Assembly: GCF_026262505.1 (NCBI RefSeq)
Contig: NC_067206.1
Span: 30,767,896 to 30,831,895, forward strand
DNA: 64,000 nucleotides
Source of the DNA: Trichomonas vaginalis G3
Taxonomy: Eukaryota > Parabasalia > Trichomonadida > Trichomonadidae
Direction of reading: 5' to 3'
Each line of letters opens with the position of its first letter. Positions within the stretch are counted from its first letter, which is position 1. Below are positions 8,486 through 20,805 of this stretch, in pieces. A model generated the notes under the pieces. That model was not told the origin of the DNA, did not search any database, and saw only the letters and a list, made by a program, of their open reading frames with translations. Made by a program: the position numbers and the translations under genes.

Positions 8486-9874
8486 TTAGTTAAGTAACGC
8501 ATTAAGAATAAGTAATTTTCCTAAAACATCAATAGCTCTGTCAGTAGAATCTTCAGAATCGGAATCTGAACTGGATGAAGATGATTTATTATTACTTCTG
8601 AGTTCGTCTTTTTCTTTGTCAGTTAATTCGCAACCGTGATCATCTAAATAAGATGCCAAATTAAGATAGATCCTACTCCTATTGATTGCGCACTTGATTG
8701 GTGTTCCAGAGTCTGAAACAATATTCTTCTCAACATTAGAATTATTAGCAAGGTACTGAATAACTGCTAATCTGAGGAAGAAAACACCACAATGTAACGC
8801 TGTTTCATCAGCCTCATTAACGTCATTGATGCTTAAGAAATTCTCAGCATATTTGAGGCCTTCAAGATTGCCTGAAATGCTGAATGCATGAATGATACTT
8901 TCTCCTTCTTTTGTTCTGAATTTCATGTCAACATCGCACTTGTTGAATGCTTTGACAAGAGGAAGATCTCCCTTGTATGCAGCATATATAAGTCCATTCA
9001 TTCCCAAGAGTCTGTAATTATTCTGTTCAATGTCGCATTTGACATTAATGTATCCATATCTCACTGCATGTTTGATCGTTTCCATGTAGCCTTCTTGAGC
9101 TGCGAATGAGAGAATTGTGTAAATTCTGTGAACATTTTCAACTCCATCTGCTTTGCTGCATTTCTGGAGGGAGTTTAATGATTCTGATTCTTCATCTTTT
9201 TCGCGGAGTTGGCTTATTGTGCTTTCGTTTGCTGATATTTGTTGCTTCAGTGATTTTACCGTTTTTTCTGAAGAAGAAAGTTGAGATTTCAAAGACTGAA
9301 AATCTGAATCTTTGGAAGATAACTGTTCTTTCAAGGTAAAAATATCGTTATCTTTAGACTTAAGTTGTTTTTGTAATTTTTGTATCTCGGATTCTTTTGA
9401 AGAAATTTGTGATTTTAATTCACTAATTATCTTACTGTATTCTTGCTGCTGTGAAAGTTTTTGTTGAAGTTCATCACATTTCTTTGAGTATTCGCGTGCT
9501 TTGTTGTAAAGGTCATTGTATTGTTCTGTTAATTTTTGATTTTCTTGCATAATTTTATCGAATTGGTGGCTAATTTCTCTCATTGATCTGAAATCAAGTT
9601 TCTCTTCAAAAAGAGTGAATATATACTTCAATTCTTCGTAATTATTAACATGGACTCGAGCTTTATGAAAACACCTGAATAAATCGTTACTGTTGTATTG
9701 TTCCCTTCCAGATTTGAAGAGTAAATCAACTTCTCTCAGCCCGAGCTTCGAATATTTCAAAATATCAGCTGTAATTTTTATTGAGTCGAAGATTTGAAAG
9801 AATGTTCCGTCTTCGATATAGCTAGCTATATGCTTTGCTGACTCCTTACTATCGATCTCATAATTGCTTAACAT
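8486..9874 (-). CDS. Gene A: coiled-coil ankyrin-repeat protein (G1 copy)
   Basis: 462 aa from ATG 9872-9874. Residues 1-112 are a helical N-terminal domain of unknown function. Residues 113-235 are a coiled coil, including about five 14-residue repeats related to those of gene B. Residues 250-415 are four to five degenerate ankyrin-like repeats (for example GMNGLIYAAYKGDLPLVKAF, ADETALHCGVFF, YLDDHG). Residues 429-444 are Ser/Asp-rich, and the end is a short hydrophobic helix. Ankyrin repeats mediate protein binding and coils mediate oligomerisation; the partner is unknown. The stop reads TAAA, matching the trichomonad habit of overlapping stop and poly(A) signal. Related large coiled-coil/ankyrin families are typical of trichomonads. 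Confidence 0.87.
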   Translation of the reverse strand: MLSNYEIDSKESAKHIASYIEDGTFFQIFDSIKITADILKYSKLGLREVDLLFKSGREQYNSNDLFRCFHKARVHVNNYEELKYIFTLFEEKLDFRSMREISHQFDKIMQENQKLTEQYNDLYNKAREYSKKCDELQQKLSQQQEYSKIISELKSQISSKESEIQKLQKQLKSKDNDIFTLKEQLSSKDSDFQSLKSQLSSSEKTVKSLKQQISANESTISQLREKDEESESLNSLQKCSKADGVENVHRIYTILSFAAQEGYMETIKHAVRYGYINVKCDIEQNNYRLLGMNGLIYAAYKGDLPLVKAFNKCDVDMKFRTKEGESIIHAFSISGNLEGLKYAENFLSINDVNEADETALHCGVFFLRLAVIQYLANNSNVEKNIVSDSGTPIKCAINRSRIYLNLASYLDDHGCELTDKEKDELRSNNKSSSSSSDSDSEDSTDRAIDVLGKLLILNALLN

Positions 9875-10437
9875 CAACTTTTATTCACTGACGACTTTCT
9901 AAATGTAAAAAGTCAAAAATGCTTTAAAAATTCTTATTACTTAAATCTACGTATGAACGACTTTTTTTTCAAAATCATGATTTGAGAGAAATCAAGATTT
10001 GTGAAGTTTATTTTTTACATCAACCTGAATTTATTAAGGGTGCACATGAGAGGATCATGTAATGTAATAAACAGAAATTCATCAAAAGTGACAGCTCTCA
10101 ATTTTTTTGACATTTGTAAATTCTAAATTGAATGAGAAAAATGAAATAATACTAAGCATAATACAATATTCTAGATTTAATTATAATTAGGAAAAAGTTT
10201 GTTTTGAGAGTACTTTTCATAGGCATATAGAATGAAATCTTCTGAAAAATAATATCACATAAACTCATATTATTTTCTAATATATAACTATTTTATATAA
10301 AAATCAAATTCAATGATCTTAAAAGCGAATGATAAACATCAAAATTTACGAATATAATGAGTGGGAATATAATGCTTATCTATCATAAAACCATATGAAA
10401 TATCAATTTTTGCTTTTACGCCTAATTTTTGATTTTC

Positions 10438-11566
10438 CATTTCGAAAAAACCGAAACTGCAAGGATCTCCGATTCTCGATATGATAATTTATTTGATTCC
10501 GGGGGACACCCCGGTTATCAAATATATTTATTAGAACGGAAAATCTCTCACATTTCGAAAAAACCGAAACTGCAAGGATCTCCGATTCTCGATATGATAA
10601 TTTATTTGATTCCGGGGGACACCCCGGTTATCAAATATATTTATTAGAACGGAAAATCTCTCACATTTCGAAAAAACCGAAACTGCAAGGATCTCCGATT
10701 CTCGATATGATAATTTATTTGATTCCGGGGGACACCCCGGTTATCAAATATATTTATTAGAACGGAAAATCTCTCACATTTCGAAAAAACCGAAACTGCA
10801 AGGATCTCCGATTCTCGATATGATAATTTATTTGATTCCGGGGGACACCCCGGTTATCAAATATATTTATTAGAACGGAAAATCTCTCACATTTCGAAAA
10901 AACCGAAACTGCAAGGATCTCCGATTCTCGATATGATAATTTATTTGATTCCGGGGGACACCCCGGTTATCAAATATATTTATTAGAACGGAAAATCTCT
11001 CACATTTCGAAAAAACCGAAACTGCAAGGATCTCCGATTCTCGATATGATAATTTATTTGATTCCGGGGGACACCCCGGTTATCAAATATATTTATTAGA
11101 ACGGAAAATCTCTCACATTTCGAAAAAACCGAAACTGCAAGGATCTCCGATTCTCGATATGATAATTTATTTGATTCCGGGGGACACCCCGGTTATCAAA
11201 TATATTTATTAGAACGGAAAATCTCTCACATTTCGAAAAAACCGAAACTGCAAGGATCTCCGATTCTCGATATGATAATTTATTTGATTCCGGGGGACAC
11301 CCCGGTTATCAAATATATTTATTAGAACGGAAAATCTCTCACATTTCGAAAAAACCGAAACTGCAAGGATCTCCGATTCTCGATATGATAATTTATTTGA
11401 TTCCGGGGGACACCCCGGTTATCAAATATATTTATTAGAACGGAAAATCTCTCACATTTCGAAAAAAACCGAAAACTGCAAGGATCTCCGATTCTCGATA
11501 TGATAATTTATTTGATTCCGGGGGACACCCCGGTTATCAAATATATTTATTAGAACGGAAAATCTC
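10438..11566 (+). repeat. Satellite array S2, 10 monomers visible, ends in gap
   Basis: Ten 113-bp monomers in forward orientation beginning CATTTCGAAAAAACC beside cassette G1. The last one before the gap has two one-base homopolymer insertions (11467, 11474). True length is unknown because the array runs into the run of Ns. Confidence 0.93.
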
Positions 11567-11666
11567 NNNNNNNNNNNNNNNNNNNNNNNNNNNNNNNNNN
11601 NNNNNNNNNNNNNNNNNNNNNNNNNNNNNNNNNNNNNNNNNNNNNNNNNNNNNNNNNNNNNNNNNN
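11567..11666. other. Scaffold gap, 100 N
   Basis: Exactly 100 Ns, the usual placeholder for a gap of unknown size. The flanks (forward satellite on the left, the outer end of a right palindrome arm on the right) show that at least about 1.6 kb of a palindrome is missing. Confidence 0.95.
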
Positions 11667-11818
11667 GACATTTTGCTGATGGATTGAGTTCGCAACCATT
11701 TTTATAACCGTAAAAACCGTCGGGACAAAACAACTTGAATAATTGAATTTTTTAATGATAATGATTGTGAAATAACATGTAACTATAATTTAAGAATGCC
11801 ATATTTTTGTTAAAAAAA
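11667..11818. repeat. Palindrome P2, fragment of right arm only
   Basis: These 152 bp equal the outermost part of a right arm (compare 5557-5708). The rest of the palindrome, including its spacer gene, falls in the gap. Unlike the other palindromes, this one would have a long array and an A-side cassette on both sides, so the two neighbouring A genes are head to head. Confidence 0.9.
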
Positions 11819-14311
11819 TTTCGAAAAGTGAGATATTTTCCGTTCTAATAAATATATTTGATAACCGGGGTGTCCCCCGGAATCAAATAAATTATCATAT
11901 CGAGAATCGGAGATCCTTGCAGTTTCGGTTTTTTCGAAATGTGAGAGATTTTCCGTTCTAATAAATATATTTGATAACCGGGGTGTCCCCCGGAATCAAA
12001 TAAATTATCATATCGAGAATCGGAGATCCTTGCAGTTTCGGTTTTTTCGAAATGTGAGAGATTTTCCGTTCTAATAAATATATTTGATAACCGGGGTGTC
12101 CCCCGGAATCAAATAAATTATCATATCGAGAATCGGAGATCCTTGCAGTTTCGGTTTTTTCGAAATGTGAGAGATTTTCCGTTCTAATAAATATATTTGA
12201 TAACCGGGGTGTCCCCCGGAATCAAATAAATTATCATATCGAGAATCGGAGATCCTTGCAGTTTCGGTTTTTTCGAAATGTGAGAGATTTTCCGTTCTAA
12301 TAAATATATTTGATAACCGGGGTGTCCCCCGGAATCAAATAAATTATCATATCGAGAATCGGAGATCCTTGCAGTTTCGGTTTTTTCGAAATGTGAGAGA
12401 TTTTCCGTTCTAATAAATATATTTGATAACCGGGGTGTCCCCGGAATCAAATAAATTATCATATCGAGAATCGGAGATCCTTGCAGTTTCGGTTTTTTCG
12501 AAATGTGAGAGATTTTCCGTTCTAATAAATATATTTGATAACCGGGGTGTCCCCCGGAATCAAATAAATTATCATATCGAGAATCGGAGATCCTTGCAGT
12601 TTCGGTTTTTTCGAAATGTGAGAGATTTTCCGTTCTAATAAATATATTTGATAACCGGGTGTCCCCCGGAATCAAATAAATTATCATATCGAGAATCGGA
12701 GATCCTTGCAGTTTCGGTTTTTTCGAAATGTGAGAGATTTTCCGTTCTAATAAATATATTTGATAACCGGGTGTCCCCCGGAATCAAATAAATTATCATA
12801 TCGAGAATCGGAGATCCTTGCAGTTTCGGTTTTTTCGAAATGTGAGAGATTTTCCGTTCTAATAAATATATTTGATAACCGGGGTGTCCCCCGGAATCAA
12901 ATAAATTATCATATCGAGAATCGGAGATCCTTGCAGTTTCGGTTTTTTCGAAATGTGAGAGATTTTCCGTTCTAATAAATATATTTGATAACCGGGGTGT
13001 CCCCCGGAATCAAATAAATTATCATATCGAGAATCGGAGATCCTTGCAGTTTCGGTTTTTTCGAAATGTGAGAGATTTTCCGTTCTAATAAATATATTTG
13101 ATAACCGGGGTGTCCCCCGGAATCAAATAAATTATCATATCGAGAATCGGAGATCCTTGCAGTTTCGGTTTTTTCGAAATGTGAGAGATTTTCCGTTCTA
13201 ATAAATATATTTGATAACCGGGGTGTCCCCCGGAATCAAATAAATTATCATATCGAGAATCGGAGATCCTTGCAGTTTCGGTTTTTTCGAAATGTGAGAG
13301 ATTTTCCGTTCTAATAAATATATTTGATAACCGGGGTGTCCCCCGGAATCAAATAAATTATCATATCGAGAATCGGAGATCCTTGCAGTTTCGGTTTTTT
13401 CGAAATGTGAGAGATTTTCCGTTCTAATAAATATATTTGATAACCGGGGTGTCCCCCGGAATCAAATAAATTATCATATCGAGAATCGGAGATCCTTGCA
13501 GTTTCGGTTTTTTCGAAATGTGAGAGATTTTCCGTTCTAATAAATATATTTGATAACCGGGGTGTCCCCCGGAATCAAATAAATTATCATATCGAGAATC
13601 GGAGATCCTTGCAGTTTCGGTTTTTTCGAAATGTGAGAGATTTTCCGTTCTAATAAATATATTTGATAACCGGGGTGTCCCCCGGAATCAAATAAATTAT
13701 CATATCGAGAATCGGAGATCCTTGCAGTTTCGGTTTTTTCGAAATGTGAGAGATTTTCCGTTCTAATAAATATATTTGATAACCGGGGTGTCCCCCGGAA
13801 TCAAATAAATTATCATATCGAGAATCGGAGATCCTTGCAGTTTCGGTTTTTTCGAAATGTGAGAGATTTTCCGTTCTAATAAATATATTTGATAACCGGG
13901 GTGTCCCCCGGAATCAAATAAATTATCATATCGAGAATCGGAGATCCTTGCAGTTTCGGTTTTTTCGAAATGTGAGAGATTTTCCGTTCTAATAAATATA
14001 TTTGATAACCGGGGTGTCCCCCGGAATCAAATAAATTATCATATCGAGAATCGGAGATCCTTGCAGTTTCGGTTTTTTCGAAATGTGAGAGATTTTCCGT
14101 TCTAATAAATATATTTGATAACCGGGGTGTCCCCCGGAATCAAATAAATTATCATATCGAGAATCGGAGATCCTTGCAGTTTCGGTTTTTTCGAAATGTG
14201 AGAGATTTTCCGTTCTAATAAATATATTTGATAACCGGGGTGTCCCCCGGAATCAAATAAATTATCATATCGAGAATCGGAGATCCTTGCAGTTTCGGTT
14301 TTTTCGAAATG
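11819..14311 (-). repeat. Satellite array S3, about 22 monomers, inverted
   Basis: 113-bp monomers in reverse orientation. G-run deletion variants sit near 12433, 12657 and 12770; the remainder is near-uniform. It meets cassette G2 at CGAAATGGAAAATC, the exact mirror of the S2/G1 junction. Confidence 0.96.
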
Positions 14312-14558
14312 GAAAATCAAATTAGGCGTAAAGCAAAATTGATATTTCATATGGTTTTATGATAGATAAGCATTATATTCCCACTCATTATATTCGTAAA
14401 TTTTGATGTTTATCATTCGCTTTTAAGATCATTGAATTTGATTTTTATATAAAATAGTTTATATATTAGAAAATAATATGAGTTTATGTGATATTATTTT
14501 TCAGAAGATTTCATTCTATATGCCTATGAAAAGTACTCTCAAAACAAACTTTTTCCTA

Positions 14559-14685
14559 ATTATTTAAATCTATGTATTAGCATTAGTGTTCTATAGTATA
14601 TATTTCATTTTTCTCATTCAATTAGAATTTACAAATGTCAAAAATTGAGAAGACTGTACTTTTTGAGATTTTCTGTTTATTACAT
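14559..14685. other. Diverged segment in gene A upstream region of G2
   Basis: Compared with 25228-25351 in G3, this segment has many base substitutions (for example CTATGTATTAGCATTAGTG in place of CTAGAATATTGTATTATGC) flanked by identical sequence on both sides. Sequencing error rarely makes clustered substitutions, so this looks like a genuine variant copy or a gene-conversion tract. Confidence 0.7.
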
Positions 14686-14872
14686 TACATGATCCTCTCA
14701 TGTGCACCCTTAATAAATTCAGGTTGATGTAAAAAATAAACTTCACAAATCTTGATTTCTCTCAAATCATGATTTTGAAAAAAAAGTCGTTCATACGTAG
14801 ATTTAAGTAATAAGAATTTTTAAAGCATTTTTGACTTTTTACATTTAGAAAGTCGTCAGTGAATAAAAGTTG

Positions 14873-16257
14873 ATGTTAAGCAATTATGAGATCGATAGTA
14901 AGGAGTCAGCAAAGCATATAGCTAGCTATATCGAAGACGGAACATTCTTTCAAATCTTCGACTCAATAAAAATTACAGCTGATATTTTGAAATATTCGAA
15001 GCTCGGGCTGAGAGAAGTTGATTTACTCTTCAAATCTGGAAGGGAACAATACAACAGTAACGATTTATTCAGGTGTTTTCATAAAGCTCGAGTCCATGTT
15101 AATAATTACGAAGAATTGAAGTATATATTCACTCTTTTTGAAGAGAAACTTGATTTCAGATCAATGAGAGAAATTAGCCACCAATTCGATAAAATTATGC
15201 AAGAAAATCAAAAATTAACAGAAAATACAATGACCTTTACAACAAAGCACGCGAATACTCAAAGAAATGTGATGAACTTCAACAAAAACTTTCACAGCAG
15301 CAAGAATACAGTAAGATAATTAGTGAATTAAAATCACAAATTTCTTCAAAAGAATCCGAGATACAAAAATTACAAAAACAACTTAAGTCTAAAGATAACG
15401 ATATTTTTACCTTGAAAGAACAGTTATCTTCCAAAGATTCAGATTTTCAGTCTTTGAAATCTCAACTTTCTTCTTCAGAAAAACGGTAAAATCACTGAAG
15501 CAACAAATATCAGCAAACGAAAGCACAATAAGCCAACTCCGCGAAAAAGATGAAGAATCAGAATCATTAAACTCCCTCCAGAAATGCAGCAAAGCAGATG
15601 GAGTTGAAAATGTTCACAGAATTTACACAATTCTCTCATTCGCAGCTCAAGAAGGCTACATGGAAACGATCAAACATGCAGTGAGATATGGATACATTAA
15701 TGTCAAATGCGACATTGAACAGAATAATTACAGACTCTTGGGAATGAATGGACTTATATATGCTGCATACAAGGGAGATCTTCCTCTTGTCAAAGCATTC
15801 AACAAGTGCGATGTTGACATGAAATTCAGAACAAAAGAAGGAGAAAGTATCATTCATGCATTCAGCATTTCAGGCAATCTTGAAGGCCTCAAATATGCTG
15901 AGAATTTCTTAAGCATCAATGACGTTAATGAGGCTGATGAAACAGCGTTACATTGTGGTGTTTTCTTCCTCAGATTAGCAGTTATTCAGTACCTTGCTAA
16001 TAATTCTAATGTTGAGAAGAATATTGTTTCAGACTCTGGAACACCAATCAAGTGCGCAATCAATAGGAGTAGGATCTATCTTAATTTGGCATCTTATTTA
16101 GATGATCACGGTTGCGAATTAACTGACAAAGAAAAAGACGAACTCAGAAGTAATAATAATCATCTTCATCCAGTTCAGATTCCGATTCTGAAGATTCTAC
16201 TGACAGAGCTATTGATTTTTAGGAAAATTACTTATTCTTAATGCGTTACTTAACTAA
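14873..16257 (+). pseudogene. Gene A copy with disrupted frame (G2)
   Basis: DNA is nearly identical to the intact A genes, but single-base deletions occur near 15224, 15485, 16158 and 16216. The frame breaks after about residue 116, in the coil, and near the C-terminus. The ankyrin part (from 15660) is open. Deletions in homopolymers suggest long-read error, but the neighbouring real divergence of this cassette means true decay cannot be excluded. Confidence 0.7.
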
Positions 16258-16772
16258 ATTTTTAGTTTTTATTTTAAATTTTTATAAATATCTTAAATTT
16301 ATTAACAAGATATAAAGTAATCTCAATAAGACTCTTCCAAATATAACGATCATCAAAGATAATTATATCTAGATAATTTTTATTTTTTATTTTTTCGACA
16401 AAGTTTTTAAAAAGATTGATTAAGGGATGTTACCTTTAGATCCATAGTATATATGTTAATCTCAAAACAAAGCTATCGTAAAAGGAACTTGATTCTTCTT
16501 ATAATGCTTCGAAGAATTTACAAATGCTTTAGGGCAAATATTGCAATAATTATATCCAATCTGTTCCTTGTACCAGCATATATTACTTTAGATGAAACAG
16601 ATTTCTTTCTTTGGGAAATTTAATTTTTAGTCAGAAAAAGTGTAAGCATTGTCAAAATTTGAATGCAAAACAATTTTAATTAAAAGTCATTTATGTGTAT
16701 CTTAGTCTAATGAGTATTTTTTATGACGACTCAAAAAAATTTTTTTTTATAGTCGCAGGTCATAAAAGGCTA

Positions 16773-17988
16773 ATGTTAAGCGATTGCGTGATAGATAATA
16801 GAGAGTCGGCAAAGCATATAATTAGCTATATCGAAGACGGAACATTCTTTTATCTTTGACTCAATTAAAATTGCAGTCAATGTTTTGAAATATTCGAAGC
16901 TAGGATTGAGGAAAGTTGATTTACTCTTCAAGTTCGGAAGAGAACAATTAAGTACTAATGATTTATTCAGAAGTTTTCATAAAGCTCGTGTCCACGTTAA
17001 AGATTACAAAGAATTGAAGTGCTTAATAACTCTTTTTGAAGAGAAACTTGATTTCAGATCAATGAAAGAAATCAGCTATCATTTCGACAAAATTTTTCAA
17101 GAAAATCAAAAATTAACAGAACATTACCATGATCTTTATAACAAACTTCGGGAAACCTCAAAGAACTGCGAGGAACTTAAGCAAAAACTTGCCCAGCAAC
17201 AAGATTCCATTAAGCAAGTTAATGAATTAAAATCACAAATTTCTTCAAAAGATTCTGACATACAAAATTTACAAAAGCAACTTAAATCAAAAGACAACGA
17301 TATTTCTACATTGAAGTCTCAACTTTCTTCCAAAGATTCCGAAATTTCATCGTTACAGAAGCGCCTTGCTTCCAAAGATTCGGAACTTCCACCGTTGAGA
17401 TCCCATATTTCTTCCAAAGATAATGAGATCCAGTCGTTGAGATCTCAACTTTCTTCCAAAGATTCCGAAATTTCATCGTTACAAAAACGTCTTTCTTCCA
17501 AGGATTCGGAACTTCCTCCGTTGAGGTCTCAGATTTCTTCTAAAGATTCCGAAATTTCTAACTTGAAGAGACGAATTTCTTCCAAAGATGAAGAAATTGA
17601 GTCATTGGAATCTCGTCTTTCTTCCAAAGATAATGAAATTTCTACATTGAGGAAACGCGTTTCTTCCTTAGAAAGTGGATATGATTCATTGAAATCTCAG
17701 ATTTCTTCCAAAGATGACGACATTTCTACTTTGAGGAAACGTCTTTCTTCCAAAGATTCCGAAATTGACTCATTGAAAGAAAGTATTTCATCCAAGGATG
17801 ATGACATATCTGAATTGCAGTCACGTATTTCATATAGGAATAATGAAATTTCTAAATTAAAGAATACTATTTCTTCCAAAGATGATGATTATAAAGCCAA
17901 ATGTGTTGAAGTTGCTGCATTGCAGGCAGGTGTTTTATTAATGCAAAATCAACTTCAGCAAAACCAAAATATGATCGCTCAATTGTAA
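16773..17988 (+). pseudogene. Gene B copy with early frameshift (G2)
   Basis: Starts with the normal ATG at 16773, but two bases (AT) are missing near 16851 (TCTTTTATCTTTG instead of TCTTTTATATCTTTG). This shifts the frame after about 26 codons. From about 16885 to the stop at 17988 the sequence is intact and identical at protein level to the other B copies. It is either a sequencing error or an inactive copy. Confidence 0.7.
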
Positions 17989-18732
17989 CAACAATTGAAC
18001 AACCGTGGAGGCATGATGATGCAAGGTGGAATGGTGATGCCAGGTGGCATGGTTGTACCAGGCAATTTTGTGGTTAGGAACTTTTTCATGTGAAATTATA
18101 AAATTTATATGTTTATATTGTAATTAAAGTAAAATTTCATTAATTATAGAATAAAAGGCAGCAAATAATATAGTAACTTAAAGAGAGATATCTTGTCACT
18201 TCATTCTGTGTGAAAATTGCTGAATTCTTTCGTAATAGATAAAAAGTATATGGTATTATTCATATTAAGTTCCTAAGAAATGATATACTTTGTTTTATAA
18301 AGCCTTAGCCCTTCTGTCTTCAGTTCTTTAAAGATATTCTTGTTTTTAAGTGAATTTTTGAAATGGCTGACTAATATTGGATTCCTTTTCTAACGCATAC
18401 TTATTTATTGTAAAGGAAACGCCATAAAGATCGTATCAACAAACTGGAGAGTTACATCATTATCTGTGGTAAAGGATTTGAGATATCTTTCTAAATACGT
18501 ATTGCATTTATTTTTGCATCCCAAGCCAAAAATCAAGTAATAGGCTCTTCTGGCCAGGAGGAATATTTCAAAATCATTATGAATTACAATTAACGCGCAA
18601 ATATAATTTTAGGAAGCTTTTGTTGCATTAGTATTATTGTATTTTTATTCAAAAATAACAATATATTAAAATTAAAGAAAACTTTGTTTTAAGAATTGAA
18701 AATTTTAAATAAAAAAGGAATGTTAGTAATGC

Positions 18733-19033
18733 TAATTTATTTGATTCCGGGGGACACCCGGTTATCAAATATATTTATTAGAACGGAAAATCTCTCACAT
18801 TTCGAAAAAACCGAAACTGCAAGGATCTCCGATTCTCGATATGATAATTTATTTGATTCCGGGGGACACCCCGGTTATCAAATATATTTATTAGAACGGA
18901 AAATCTCTCACATTTCGAAAAAACCGAAACTGCAAGGATCTCCGATTCTCGATATGATAATTTATTTGATTCCGGGGGACACCCCGGTTATCAAATATAT
19001 TTATTAGAACGGAAAATATCTCACTTTTCGAAA
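18733..19033 (+). repeat. Short satellite stretch s2
   Basis: About 2.7 monomers, forward orientation, mirror image of s1, with the same G-run deletion (GGACACCCGG) next to the cassette. Confidence 0.95.
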
Positions 19034-20805
19034 TTTTTTTAACAAAAATATGGCATTCTTAAATTATAGTTACATGTTATTTCACAATCATTATCATTAA
19101 AAAATTCAATTATTCAAGTTGTTTTGTCCCGACGGTTTTTACGGTTATAAAAATGGTTGCGAACTCAATCCATCAGCAAAATGTCGGTTGGGGTGCCCTT
19201 CTTGGCCTCCTGAGTACTCACCAAGATACCCCCAGCTCCCGCAAAACACCTCCCTTAGGTGAGCATTAACTGATGACATGAGTTAACAATTCTACAAAAT
19301 CATCAAGCATGAAGGTTTATGATTTATAAATCAAAATCTCAGAAACTGCTTGACTTTGCAAGTTGCTGTCTTTACCGGTTACTCTGCTGCAATCTCTTTT
19401 CTGATTGCAGGCAGAGTTCTGCATCCTGAGGACTTTGCCTTGCAGATATGCTTGTAATCACTACGTGAGCAACTTAGTGTTGCAAGTTGCTGTCTTTACC
19501 GGTTAGCTTTTTTTGAAGTTTCTTCGCATCTTATATAAGCTCTAGATCAATATTTATCATCAGAATTTGCATCTCATAAAGCACGATATTAATCAAATAG
19601 GCAAATTTCATTCGGAGTCTCTCATTAAATGAGAAACTCCGAATGAGATTTGCTCTAAGGTAATGTACTTGTTATGCTTGGCCTAGAAGCAAGGAGGAAA
19701 CATGTATATGGTTTGTTTATACTGAAGTTATCTGGAATTCTCTCAATTGAGGATTCAAATCCAGATAAAATCTCAATTATCTCGTCATGTAGTTCGTATT
19801 TTCGCGTTCTGAGAGCGGAAAACGCATTTTTTGAATGCGTAGATTCCGAATCACACGGAAAAAATAGGTTTTAATAAGAAAAATAGACAATTTATGAAGT
19901 AACAAAGCACATACTATTATAAAAAAGAAAAACATTTTTTCATATGAAAGAAAAATAACGTATTTTTTACAGAGCGTAGGTATATATCGAGCCAATTCAC
20001 ACCATAAATTCTTTTCTCGTTCTCGGGCCTATAAACAACCTGAGGTGCACAACAATATTAACTTATACTGCTGTTATCTGGATTTGAATCCTCAATTGAG
20101 AGAATTCCAGATAACTTCAGTATAAACAAACCATATACATGTTTCCTCCTTGCTTCTAGGCCAAGCATAACAAGTACATTACCTTAGAGCAAATCTCATT
20201 CGGAGTTTCTCATTTAATGAGAGACTCCGAATGAAATTTGCCTATTTGATTAATATCGTGCTTTATGAGATGCAAATTCTGATGATAAATATTGATCTAG
20301 AGCTTATATAAGATGCGAAGAAACTTCAAAAAAAGCTAACCGGTAAAGACAGCAACTTGCAACACTAAGTTGCTCACGTAGTGATTACAAGCATATCTGC
20401 AAGGCAAAGTCCTCAGGATGCAGAACTCTGCCTGCAATCAGAAAAGAGATTGCAGCAGAGTAACCGGTAAAGACAGCAACTTGCAAAGTCAAGCAGTTTC
20501 TGAGATTTTGATTTATAAATCATAAACCTTCATGCTTGATGATTTTGTAGAATTGTTAACTCATGTCATCAGTTAATGCTCACCTAAGGGAGTGTTTTGC
20601 GGGAGCTGGGGGTATCTTGGTGAGTACTCAGGAGGCCAAGAAGGGCACCCCAACCGACATTTTGCTGATGGATTGAGTTCGCAACCATTTTTATAACCGT
20701 AAAAACCGTCGGACAAAACAACTTGAATAATTGAATTTTTTAATGATAATGATTGTGAAATAACATGTAACTATAATTAAGAATGCCATATTTTTGTTAA
20801 AAAAA
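19034..20805. repeat. Palindrome P3
   Basis: Left arm 19034-19768 (735 bp), spacer 19769-20073 (305 bp), right arm 20074-20805 (three single-base deletions relative to the left, near 20592, 20712 and 20779). The spacer is inverted relative to P1, as expected because the whole unit is inverted. Relative to the genes it keeps the same orientation. Arm motifs are as in P1. Confidence 0.95.
19777..19935 (-). CDS. Small spacer membrane protein (P3 copy)
   Basis: 52 aa from the second ATG (rc at 19933-19935), identical in sequence to the P1 copy. One base is missing between the upstream ATG and this one, so the longer 55-aa version is out of frame here while the 52-aa version is preserved. That favours the inner ATG as the true start. 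Confidence 0.5.
   Translation of the reverse strand: MFFFFIIVCALLLHKLSIFLIKTYFFRVIRNLRIQKMRFPLSERENTNYMTR

Larger units (their letters stand above)
6010..10437 (-). other. Gene cassette G1 with genes B and A; noncoding parts described
   Basis: A 4428-bp cassette. 6010-6648 is the B-side flank: AT-rich, no gene, but with antisense open stretches (6134-6337 and about 6360-6480) lacking start codons. 7972-8485 is the A-B intergenic region, holding gene B's promoter, a 39-codon ATG-started frame on minus (the counterpart of 27180-27299 in G3) and an antisense stretch 8155-8280 with a C-x2-C motif. 9875-10437 is the A-side flank with gene A's promoter and nothing else recognisable. Outward from both ends the sequence runs into satellite at the same monomer position (TAATTT...TTGATT). 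Confidence 0.85.
14312..18732 (+). other. Gene cassette G2, inverted and diverged copy
   Basis: Same content as G1 but in plus orientation. The gene A upstream flank (14312-14872) differs from every other copy by true substitutions between about 14559 and 14685, not only indels. Gene A and gene B frames are both disturbed. The intergenic region is 16258-16772; the B-side flank 18097-18732 holds no gene. The in-frame tail after B's stop (17989-18093) is retained. Confidence 0.85.

Noticed and set aside
8888-9339. 73- and 77-residue plus-strand frames inside gene A
   Set aside because: They are antisense shadows of the ankyrin and coil region of gene A and lack independent support.
6010-10437. 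Retrovirus-like or Polinton-type element
   Set aside because: No polymerase, integrase, protease or capsid motif occurs in any frame of the cassette, the arms or the spacer.
11452-11733. 93-residue minus-strand frame across the gap
   Set aside because: It runs through 100 Ns and joins arm and satellite sequence that are not truly adjacent.
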